DNA from: Anabas testudineus
Lineage: Eukaryota; Chordata; Actinopteri; Anabantiformes; Anabantidae
Direction: 5' to 3'
Length of the DNA: 64,000 bases
Assembly: GCF_900324465.2 (NCBI RefSeq)
Contig: NC_046623.1
Coordinates: 18,483,631-18,547,630, forward strand
Position 1 is the stretch's first letter. Each line of letters begins with the position of its first letter. Shown here one piece after another: positions 11,240 to 22,270 of this stretch. The translations under genes were made by a program, and so were the position numbers. The notes beneath the pieces were generated by a model. That model saw nothing but the letters and a program-made list of their open reading frames with translations. It was not told the origin of the DNA and ran no database searches.

Positions 11240-14200
11240 ATAATAAACAGTTAAATAACCTTGTAACTCGCTATTTATGTAACTCGTTAACCTCGTAACT
11301 CGTTAGTCATGTAACTCGTTAACCTTGTAACTTGTTAGTCTTGTAACTCGTTAGTCTTGTTCTATAGAACAGTTTGGATTGAACTAAACATGTCTTCACT
11401 CCCTGTCACTGTAGTTTCAGTCTTAACAGTCGTCCATCTTGAGAAGACGGTTTATTCACGTCTATTCAATCATTTACGGATTTTTTACAGACTCAGAAGA
11501 GACAAAAACAAACATCTGGGTTGCCAGGTTGGTGGAAATCCCCCAGCACAACACTTGTCTTTTTAGCTCGTTAACTCACCAGGGAAACCGCTCCAATTAA
11601 CTTGTCCTCTGAAAAGTGTTCCAGGGCTCTAAAAGTGTGTTTGTCCTACAGAGCAGATGTATGTCATGTTAGTGAAATAGTTAGTTTAAGGGTTTGAGAA
11701 AGAAAAACGTCCTGATGCGTCTTATTTTACTGTAAACGGATTTACATGTTGCAGCTGAAAGGTTTTTTTAGGCGTCTCCCAGTTTTGTAATAGTTAATCC
11801 CCCTTTCAATTTTCAGTTTCCTTGTGAGTTGTTGGTCGGGGGAGACCTCTTTAAACAAAGCACCGGGGTGACGGTTTAATTATTATTAAAAGCACCTGGT
11901 GCAGCAGCGTTTAGCTGTGTTGATAAGAAAATGATTCAGTCTGAAAACTCTCAGAAATATGTTGAGTGAAGCTGAGTCACAGCATCAGCAGCGGTAACAG
12001 CTTCTGCAGGTGTCACGCTCCATTCATCGCTCACATACACAAACTCTACGCTGATTTCTGTCTTTATCTTTGTTCGTTTCCTTTTTGTTTCTCTGTATTT
12101 TTTTACCCTCAGCTGCATGTCACATGTTTGTGTTGCTGGTTTTGTACAGTTAAAAATAACAATTAGAAAATTACGAAACTCCAGTTTGCTCTTATTAAAG
12201 ACATTTGAAAAACACAAACATTGTTTTAACACTTCTAACTGTTAGAAGTCTCTTACACTAGACTTTAGTTTATCAAACTGAAGATGAGACAAAATAAGAT
12301 GCACCATAAATTAAATACTACTGTCAGGGTTCTAGTTTTAGGACTAATTATAATTCACAAGGCAAAAGCAAAGTAAGAACAAAAGAACAAGAACAATAGG
12401 TAGGTCAACAGAAAATCACAGACAACAACAGGCAAAGGTACAAAGTCTGTAATTCAAGGGCTGATCAGAGAACAAAACACAGGGCAGACAAAAAGGATAG
12501 GATAAGGCAAGGAGTCACAATAGGAACAATAAATACAAAGATAGATAATAAATAATAAATAAGAGCTGTGTTTAACTAACAAGGGCTTCTAAAGGGGAAC
12601 AACAAGACACAGGTGAAAGATAGAAGACCAAAATAAAAGCCCGAGGTAACAATAAGGTAAATTTCATGAGCAGCCTCAGTATCTGTCTGACTTAGTGAGG
12701 AACAGGTGGCGTTTGTGTACGTGACTCATATTCAGATCTAACAACATGCTGAGATGCTTTTACATGAACATTAAGAGGCTGTTTGTGCACGTCTCTGAAT
12801 GCAGCAGCATCGCGTGTTAATTGTGACAGTGAAACTTTTAATGTACTAAAGTTTGTTTGATAAATGAGTTATTATCTGTTTCCGTGTGTGTGTGTGTGTG
12901 TGTGGACATAATGACAGTGTTAATCCATCTAACCACAGAGACGATGAGAGGAAACCTGACGGCAGCATCTCATCTCTAACAGCAGCAACTGCAGCAACAC
13001 AGCAACAGCAGCAACACAGCAACACAGCTGCAGACTGCACCATGGGCTACAAGGTACCATCATCACAGCTACAAGAAAACTAAAGCTTCATTTGTGTTTC
13101 TGTGCAGAATCATCGTGTGTGAGCTCTGCAGAGTGCACTGAGTCATTTTGATGTTTTACAAACACCAAGCGTGTGTTGCGGTCAGCAGAGCCTCTGAGTG
13201 TCATCTGGTTATGTTAGACGTGCAGCAGCTGAGCTCAGTTTGTGTTGATATCGATTCAATCGTGCAGAGTCAAGTGTTGAGCTCATGCTGGAGATGGAGA
13301 GAGGCTGTCGAACGTCTGCTTAAAGCTAAAGGGCTGCAAACGACTTCTTTAGTGATTTTAAAGGTAAAAATATTTGATTGAGTTGAGTTTTTGCTGCATT
13401 CATGTGTCTTAACATCACAAGTTAAACATGGTTTGAGTTTTGTTTTGTGTCTCGGACATAACAAGACGTCTATTGACTGTTACAGAGTACAATTAATTAA
13501 GGAAGCGTGCTTGTACAAGTGTGTAGCAGTAGAAATATAGGAGATATTTCCGGCTTTATATATTTTTACTTGGTCAATATTCACGTTTTCTGATGTTGCA
13601 AAGCAATAAAATTAATTCAGAACATAATTACATTCAATAATTTTTAGTTGCAGCTCCACATTTATTGTCCTCTATTTATTATACTGCCAAAAGAAAAGAA
13701 TTAGGGGCTTAAGAGAGGTGACGTTAAGCTAACATCACTGTATAGTACTGGATTTCCTCCTTTTCCTTTAGCTATAATATGTTGTTAATAGATACAGATA
13801 AATTTCTCCCTCAGACAAGACAACTACTATATTCTTCAATCAGGAAGAGACACGCTGACCCATCTAAAAATTAAAGAGGCTGTAGATAGCTCCTTCCTAC
13901 AGTTCAAGCAGAGTGGAAGCAGCTGAATCCTCCACAAGTCTTTTCTGTCTTCTCTGCCTTTTTTAAATTTCAGATAGAAACACACACGGTTCATTCACAG
14001 ACTCAACCTGAAGTGTTTATTGTATGATGTTTTGAATAATTCACAAACTGCATGTCCTTCTACCTGTTAGTGATAACCCTAACCCTTACCCAGCAGCTGA
14101 AGACCGCACCGCCTGCTCCGTGGTCACTGCTGTGATGTTCAGGCTGAGCTGCTCTATCTAAGCTCAAGACAACATCCTAAAAACTATTTTGGCATGAATG

Positions 14201-16450
14201 TTGTGCACTCTGTGGGCGGTGTATTTATTGAGCCGTGTGGGCTGAACCACCTTATTGAGGTGGACTCGTAGCTACTTATAGTCTGGAACCACCTCCTCAC
14301 TATTGGTCCCTGTGATGTTTCCATCACCAAGACCAGTGGGTTGGTGGTATAGAAACACTGACGCTACAAACAAGCTGAGAGTCGACTGTTGTCGTCTCCA
14401 TGCATTTTTACTGACTGCTGTTTTTGTTTCTCAGTCAACCGTCATCAGGCAAATCAGTCGGCACCTAGGTCACATGGGTTTGTCTGAAGTTTGACTAAAA
14501 TAAATAACTTGGGTTAAAGTAGATATTATTATAAGTATTATAAGTTGTTAGCTTATCTGAACTGATAAAATACACCGAACAGAACATGTTCAGGGGAGGA
14601 GGACCGTTAACAACAGGGTGCAGCGTGAACACAGTTGCACAAAACAAGTCTGAGCTGCACAGTGTAAAAGCACTGATGCGTGCAGAACGGGGGGGGGGGG
14701 TTTGAGGGAGGAGAGGTCCATCAGTATGCAGAGAGCTGCAGCCCTCCTCCAGCTAAGACTAAGTCCAAACACAGAAAAGTCTCAACAACACAAACTGGTG
14801 TTCACAAAACCTAAAGAACAAAACTCTGAATGGAGGAACGACTTTTAAATCACATGAAGGATCCAGTATCTGTGACACACTGTCGATTTGTTGTAGCACC
14901 TGATGTTCCTGGACTCAGTCAGGTTTTTAAGGTAGACTGGTCTTTAAGGTGGACTTATCCACTGTGCCACACTGCTGATAGCTTCTTCCCATTTGCCTCC
15001 TTCTTTCTCCGTGTTCTCTGCCTCTTTTTCTCGTTTTCTTTAGGCCTCTGTCGTCCTACTTTCTCTCCTGTTTTCCGTCTGACTTGTTCTCTAATGAATT
15101 CCATCCTCCTCCTCCTCCTCCTCCTCCTCCTCCCTGACTTCACCCGGGGCAGTGATGGCATGCTCGCTCGCTCACTCCCTCGCTCGGTCTTATTGTTCTT
15201 TGTTGCTTCACTCAGTCACAGCTCAACACGCAGAGATTAACCATCAACTTCAAGAACCCGTTTTATTCGATGTCATTAACGATGAATCATTAATATTCGA
15301 TGTAGTTTGTTGTAATTATAAGAAAAGTTAAACTATTTATTAAATAGTATGAGACTAAGGTTTAAATTAATTAGAGTTAATAATTACTCTAGTAAATTTA
15401 ATAACAGGCATTTAGATGACCAATAAAGATTCATTATAAAATTAATTTAATATATTAATCTATCAACATAAAAGTGTCACGAATGCTGCAGGATGTAAAA
15501 AAAAGTGAAGTGAAGCAATTTTTACGTCTTTATTTAAAAACTATTTCTTTGGATTCATCTAAAGCTTGTGAATTAATGCATGTGCACTTTTTTTGGATGA
15601 ATTTATTAGTAAAATGTTTAATTAACTTTCTTTTTTTCTTGTATTACTGGATATAAATTAGCACGGTTCTTTTTAATTATTTCATGAATGAAATCATGTC
15701 CTTTATTTACTGGGGTGGAGAAACATGCATCAAGTATAAAAACTAAACCGCCTCCATTAATGTGGGTTAATGGAGACTTTTAAAATACACAGAAATGATC
15801 CTCGTTGTTTCATTAATACCTTGACAGTTTGTGCTGTTTCTTTGAAACATGAACTAAACTCTTAGTCTTTATTCAGTTCTCATCTTACACTCTGATGTTT
15901 TTATACTTTTAGTTTTTAAACTGAAGTTTGTGAGGAGCCTTGAGATGGTTTTAGACGGACAGATCTGATCACAGGTTGCACTTGGAGCAGCTGTTGGTAA
16001 TAAGTTGATTGACTCTCAGTGTTTGGGACAAGTTTCCAAGAAACTGAGGACGTGTTGTAAAGAAAGCAGAGTTGAAGCATCTTTTCTGTCTGTGCTGGAT
16101 GAAGTGCACAACTAGAACTGAGGTATAGTAAATGTGTGCAAAGCCTCGTTTTTGTTCTCTCAATAATCAGGTAGTAATATTTAAAAGTTTAGTTGCTTCC
16201 TCTTCAAAGAAAAACATGAGAGCTGCAAACAAGTGATTTCCTGCAGTACATCGTGTGTCAATCAAAAGCATGTGAGGGTTGTGAAGCAAATCAACTCCTC
16301 CTAAAACCTGACCCACTCATGTTGTTGTTGGTGAAAAGAACAGCATGTGAATTAATGTTAACGTCATAGTGAAACTGCAGGTGTTTATTTTAACTTATAA
16401 TATTGAGAATTCAGCACAAACCTTCTCAGGCTGAACCTGCGTTCTCTCTG
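11240..16450. other. Gene-free stretch before st6gal1 coding exons
   Basis: No coding exon recognised. It is probably the 5' intron region of st6gal1 if either upstream GC-rich segment is its first exon. Contents: a TG run near 12885-12903; a CAG-rich stretch at 12978-13030 followed by ATGGGCTACAAG and a weak donor at 13053/13054; a 10-G run near 14690; and (CCT)n at about 15104-15132. About 12300-12660, A-rich with repeated ACAGGCAAAG / AACAAG words, resembles a decayed interspersed repeat but I cannot name it. Confidence 0.5.
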
Positions 16451-16468
16451 CAGATTCCCGGGGCAGCG

Positions 16469-19400
16469 ATGGACAGAGTCAGTCTGCTGTGGCGTCTGAG
16501 GCGTCGGGCTCGGCGCGGAGCCTTCTGCATGGGCTTCTTCTGCATCTCAATGGCTCTGCTTTACGCCCTCTGCGCTGAAAACAGCGTGCCGGTCACTGAC
16601 GCCATCTTCGGGGTCCGGGCCCGAACCCGGGCTCAGCCTCGCACACACTCGGTTATCAAGGTAGGTAACATCTCTTGGAGACCTTCAGGTTTATTTACCT
16701 GTTGGTATCTGCACCGATACTTTACTTAGTTGGGAAAATTGAGATGTAAAAGCAGAATGTGTCTTTTTTTTGAGAACTATAGACTCTGGTTGACCCGTGT
16801 TTGACCTGCAGGACTTGTCACATTCGTCCCTTTCACTCCTTCAGGTGCTGCGAGGTGCAAACAAGCCCATGTACACTGATCCACAGAAGCTCCCGGGCGT
16901 CATCCCAGGTGACCCTCACCTTCCAATACCAGTCCTCTCCTCTCTGAACCAAACCCATGAAGCCGGGCACCTGCCGTCTAAGCAGAAGTCAAGAGAGCGG
17001 GAACCCTCGGGGTTCTTAAGTCACCTACTGCCGCGCCCCTTTACTCGTGCACTGGAAACTCTGTTTGGAGGCCGGCGGAAGGGGGAGCTGAGTGGCAAAG
17101 GGTCGGACACGGAGTTCTTTGGGCCTAATGGGCTTTTGGGAAAGGTGTGGGATGACAACATGTCCATTAAAATGCTGGGAACCAGACTGAAGAAGGTGGT
17201 GGCGAATTATCAGGTGAGTTTATTCTGACAGTAAAGAACATGAGACCTATCGAGCAGCTGAGGAAATGACACCTAAATAAAACCTGCTTACTGCTAATTA
17301 GCCTAAATAAGCAGCTGATGAGTTCAATTTGGAAGCACAGCTCCCAGGTGTCAGTAGCAGGTTAACAAAAGCTACAGCTTCCTGACTTTTCTTTGTGAAG
17401 ATGGGCAGACAGACCAGCTCCACACCATGAACTGTGGCAGAAACTAATTTGTTTACAGGACACCAAGTTCCAGTTTCGGTGAGGCCATGGTCAGACTCGT
17501 TTTAAATAAGAGGCATCGTGTCGTGTAATGATCTGAGTCTGCAACCTGCTGCTTTTGCAGAATGACCAGAAACCCAGTTATGCATATTCACTGCAGAGAA
17601 ATCAGTGTTCTCTACCTGTGGACACCAGATGTCTTTAATCCCCTGACCTGATGACTAGCGCTGTGTCGTCCATGATGTATCATGAGAATTTGTCATACTG
17701 TGACGATGACAATACAGCTTCGTGGGGGAGGAGCCAAAAGACACGAAGGCAAAATGACAGAGGACGGATTCATGCTAAGAATAAAGAAACCACTGTTGAT
17801 AAATTCTATTTTTAGCTACTTGGTCTGTTTAGTGTTCAGGCTTCCTGCTTGGTCAAGATGCCTGATCTGCCGTTAAAAACTCTGAGGAGCTAACGGTAAG
17901 AACTGATGGAGCTCAGGTTGAACACTGTTTTGAGATTTTGTAGAACCTGAGTCATTTTAAGGAGTATATGTGGAAAACTGTAGTAAATTCTCTGAATGTG
18001 TGAATCAGAAGTTAAAAACCACTGGGGGTGTTTTATGAAGAATAAACTAGGCTTTAGTTCTAAACATTGATTTTAAATGTTTTCTTCCATGTAATTAGAA
18101 AATGGAACTGGGAAGGAAGAAGCATGCAGGCAGAGAAGAGAATTATTAAAACGGAAAGTGCCGTGTTAAAAATAGACAAACCCCAAATGAGCCAGGATGC
18201 TGTGAGCATCATGTAAATACTCAAACATTTTACAAACTTGACATGAAGCAAACGTTCTCTTACAGGTTAAATAGTCTTCAGCAGCTATTATTATTAATAT
18301 CATTTAGGTTTCAACAGTTGTTAACTAAAGGATTTTTACGTATTATCTTACGTCTGGCCGATGATGGTGCTGCTAACGAGGCTTCTTTAGTTAGTGTGAC
18401 TACGGTTTGACCGTGAGGTTTAGAGACACCGGTCTGCAGAAGAATCTTGAAGCCACAAGCCTCGTGTCTTCAGAGAGACTGGATCTAAGCAGCCAACTTC
18501 CAATGGTGGTTCCATTAATCCTTTGAACAGCGTAGCAGCCTGGTCTGTAAGCAGGAGACCGATGGGGAAACGAGACTCGAGCAAACGTTTGATAACCTCA
18601 AATGTTTTTTCAAACTTGAAGTTTTCATCAACAGATTCAATGACGACTAAAATCGGCGACGTTCTTCTTCAGCTCAGAATCTTCAGACATTTTTTCTTTT
18701 TCTGTTTGTTTCCATCAGGCGATGAATAAATATGGGGTTGACGTTTCCAGCTCCAGCAGCAGGCCAAAGCTGAGCGGTCCTGAGCTCCTTTGCCAGCTGA
18801 AGGAAAAGGTAGACGTGGTGACTTTGACCTCTGACCTCCTGCCCTTCTCGTCACTGCCCTGGGCCTCTCAGCTTCCACCGAAGCTGCTGACCTCGGATCT
18901 TGGGCCGTACAAAACCTGTGCTGTCGTGTCCTCCGCAGGGTCGCTCCACCGCTCTGGACTTGGCAAAGAGATAGGTGAGATAACTCTTAATGACGAAGTT
19001 TGGTTTAATCGTTAGACTGTGTTCAACAACGGAGCATAAAAATGAACATGTTAAAATACAGAGGACATCAGAAGTGCATGAACGGTAATCTGCTAAATAA
19101 ATCTTTACTACAATACAACAGCTAATGTTGAACCTCCTCTGTTCCTGTGCATTTTGAAATGCTCGACTTCAGAGCTGCTCAGTCTTTTAGGAGAAACATT
19201 TTTCTTTTACCAAAGTTTACACCTGCTGTTTTGAAGAAAATGGAGCAAAGCAGTCAGTTTATTGTGACGTGTCCTTTGCAGTGTACTAAAACAAGCACAC
19301 GGTGCGTTCATGTACAACTCTTTATTTTGTTTAAATGGTGCCAGCTATCGTGTTGTAGCTGACATTAAACGGAAACATCCTGTTTCTGTCAACGGGTTTT

Positions 19401-21739
19401 TCACAGAGACAGAAAAAAGATGTGATAGACTATAAAGTTTCATTTCTTCTAAAAATTTTATCTTTTGCTAAAACTACAGATTCTCATGACGCTGTGCTAC
19501 GGTTCAACGCTGCACCAGTGTCCGGCTATGAAAAGGATGTAGGTTCTAAAACCACCGTGCGACTCATCAACTCACAGGTAAAATCGAATCTAAAGCCGAG
19601 CGCGGCCTTCACTGTGTTTACCACAGTTAACAGTGGCAAGAACAAAGTAAAGAAAAAGTATGTGAACCTCTTGGAGTTTCATGGTTTCCTGTATTAATTT
19701 GTAATTAATGTGATCAATCAAGAGTATTAATAAATATAATGTCCCTAAAATAATAGAACAAAACAAATCTGATCTTTTATGGCTTTATTGAGAAGAATCA
19801 TAAAAACTCGGTGTGAGTTGAAATAGTATGTTTGTTTTGTTGTTTTACAAAAGGTTCACATCCTTTTTCTCGCCACTGTCTGTTAGAGCATGTCTGAAGC
19901 CGGGCCGACTCGTTGCTGTGGAAACCATGTGGAACTTCTGGTTTTCAGCTATTTTTATCCTCGTTTGAACAAAACATAAGAGGATGTGAGGAAGAAGAAA
20001 TACAAAGACTTTACTGTCAGGTCCAAAACAATACTGTCATTCACTCGTACTTAAAGTTATCTGACAGATGCTCTGGTACCACTTTACAGCGATGTTAGGC
20101 TAATGTCTGCATAATTTGTTAAAAGTGAGAATCTGCCTCAGTAGAAGTTGTAAATAACTCGGGGGGGATACTTTCTCTTCCTGTGTAGTGATGTAAAGTT
20201 AAACAGCCAATCAGAGTGGTCTCAACAATATTCTGTCGTTATTTATGATGAAAAAACTGCATCACGTCAAAAAGTACCTAAATGAAAGTACTGAGTCGTA
20301 CAAGTGGTATCAGAATGTCCCTAGTTGTCATGTTAGAAATACAAACTTACACAATCTGTAGAGAAGATGCAACAGGACAAAAAAAATCAGTGGCTTGAGC
20401 TGGATCTGAGTTCCCAGCTGTGTGGGCTGTTTGTGGGTGTTTTAACTCGTTCGGAGGGAAAACAACTACAATGAACTCAACAAAAGTCCAGCACTCGTGG
20501 GAATTCATATTTGTAGATGTTTACTACTCAAACATTAATGTGATGTGTTGTCTTTGGTTTGAGCTGAATTAATAATATGATAACTTTAGTATTTTGACCT
20601 TTAACCTCTATCTATGTCCTATTTATATTTTATTTAGAGTTAATTAGCAGTTGCTCTTCACTACTTTATACATTTTTCCCAGAATTGTTGGTGTTCATAA
20701 TTGGATAACAAAATAATTTCTGCAAAAAGCAGAAGAAAAACATCCTGATAAATGGATTTTATCATCAGCAGGTATCATTATTATCAGGTGTAGGTTTTTG
20801 TGGAGGCTTAAATCAGAGGACAGAATTCAAATGTTGGTCTCATGATTCGGTTTCAGTGTGTTTGTTTGTTTGACCTCTACACAGACCATATGGTTTATCT
20901 GCTTTGTTTGTGTTCACGTGTTTTACAGGTGATGGCGTCTGATGAACATCGTTTCCTGTCCAGTTCTTTGTACAGCACAGGTGTTCTAGTGGCCTGGGAC
21001 CCCGCCCCCTTCTCTGCTGACCTCACTCAGGTGATGCACTCACAGAAAACAAACCACACCTTTGATATCAAACTCGTGACCTAGAGCAGCTTCATAAAAC
21101 TGATGGAAAGTACTCAGACGCAGGAGACTTTTACCAGAAGTGTTAACAACAATGTGTCTGTTCTGCAGTGGTACAACAAGACCGACTACCCCATCTTCAC
21201 CCAGTACCAGAGATACCGGAAGCTTCATCCTCTGCAGCCGTTCTACATCCTGCATCCTCGCTTTGAGTGGCAGGTCTGGCAGCGAATACAGGACAACATG
21301 GCTGAACCCATTCAGAAGAACCCCCCCTCCTCTGGCTTTCTCGGTATGTGAACAGTGTCACAATTAATAACAATTAATTCAAGGAAACAAACTTCACATC
21401 AATAAAAAGTAAAAACCCTGAGAAGTACAATCTTTATAGAAGCTCTTTTCATCTATATCCTGCTCAGGAACGGTCTTGATGATGTCGCTGTGTGACGTGG
21501 TGCACGTGTACGAGTTCCTGCCGTCTCGTAGGAAGACGGAGCTCTGCCACTACTACCAGCGTTTCTACGACGCCGCCTGCACGCTCGGCGCATACCACCC
21601 CCTCCTGTATGAGAAAAACCTGGTCAAACGGATGAACCAGGCCTCTGACCTTGACATCTACACCCACGGACGAGTCACGCTGCCTGGACTGAGCAAGCTG
21701 AACTGCACCCAGGCTGAGGGAGGGTCCCCTGATCACTGA
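16469..21739 (+). CDS. st6gal1: Beta-galactoside alpha-2,6-sialyltransferase (ST6GAL1-type)
   Basis: Golgi type II membrane enzyme that moves sialic acid from CMP-Neu5Ac to the 6-OH of galactose on N-glycans. Seven coding exons join in frame to 487 residues: 16469-16660, 16845-17213, 18719-18974, 19480-19577, 20929-21030, 21169-21343, 21468-21739. A basic cytoplasmic tail (RLRRRARR) precedes a membrane anchor at about 17-36, then a variable stem. Sialylmotif L starts at C254 ([10 protein letters not shown]) and runs through [11 protein letters not shown] and [10 protein letters not shown]; motif S is [13 protein letters not shown]; motif VS is [10 protein letters not shown] with the catalytic-type His. 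The six disulphide cysteines of the family are all present. [16 protein letters not shown] and YEKNLVK favour ST6GAL1, while [10 protein letters not shown] and VHVYEFLPS are more ST6GAL2-like. An in-frame acceptor at 16812 would add 11 residues. Confidence 0.93.
19630..19879. mobile_element. Tc1-derived MITE in st6gal1 intron
   Basis: About 250 bp with inverted ends. The left end reads CAGTGGCAAGAA then AAAAAGTATGTGAACC; the right end on the other strand reads CAGTGGCGAGAAAAAGGATG then TGAACC. These words, and the adjoining TTTCCTGTATTAATTTGTAA-type sequence, match what I know of the ends of a widespread fish Tc1-like transposon that terminates in CAGTG and inserts at TA. The transposase region is missing, so this is an internally deleted, non-autonomous copy. 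A TA remains on the left; the right flank has diverged. Confidence 0.75.
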
Positions 21740-22264
21740 CTGAGAGAAGCAGTGAAGCAAAGCACATGAACACGCACACAATGCAAAGACTGCATGAAGA
21801 AAATGTAAGACTGAGGACAGACACTCGAAAGGTTCATCAAACCCACTGCTGAGCCGAAAGGAAGAATTTTGATCTGCGCCACTCAGTATAAATATGACAT
21901 GTTAACACACACAGGGTCCAATCAGCTGATAAATGCACCTGCTGTACACACATACATATCCTCACACATATATTCGACCCAGGACCCTAAATGTAGTCGT
22001 GACTGGACCTCACCACACATCACATGTATCTAACATTACTGCCAAACATTTCCAAAACATCGGTGGCTGTTTTTTTTCTTATATTTTGGGGGTTTTACTT
22101 GTAGAAGGTGTTTCTACTAAAGACGTAAATCACATAAATGACGGATGCTGAAGGTTGAGCAGTATCCTAAATTAACTAAACTTATGCACTTTTATGAATC
22201 TGATCATCGGTGAAAATACCTGAGTTTTAGTTTCTTCTTGCAGCCAAACGGTTATAAAATAGAA

Positions 22265-22270
22265 AATAAA
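22265..22270 (+). terminator. Candidate poly(A) signal of st6gal1
   Basis: First canonical AATAAA after the st6gal1 stop, giving a 3'UTR of about 530 bp. A second site further on cannot be excluded. Confidence 0.5.
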
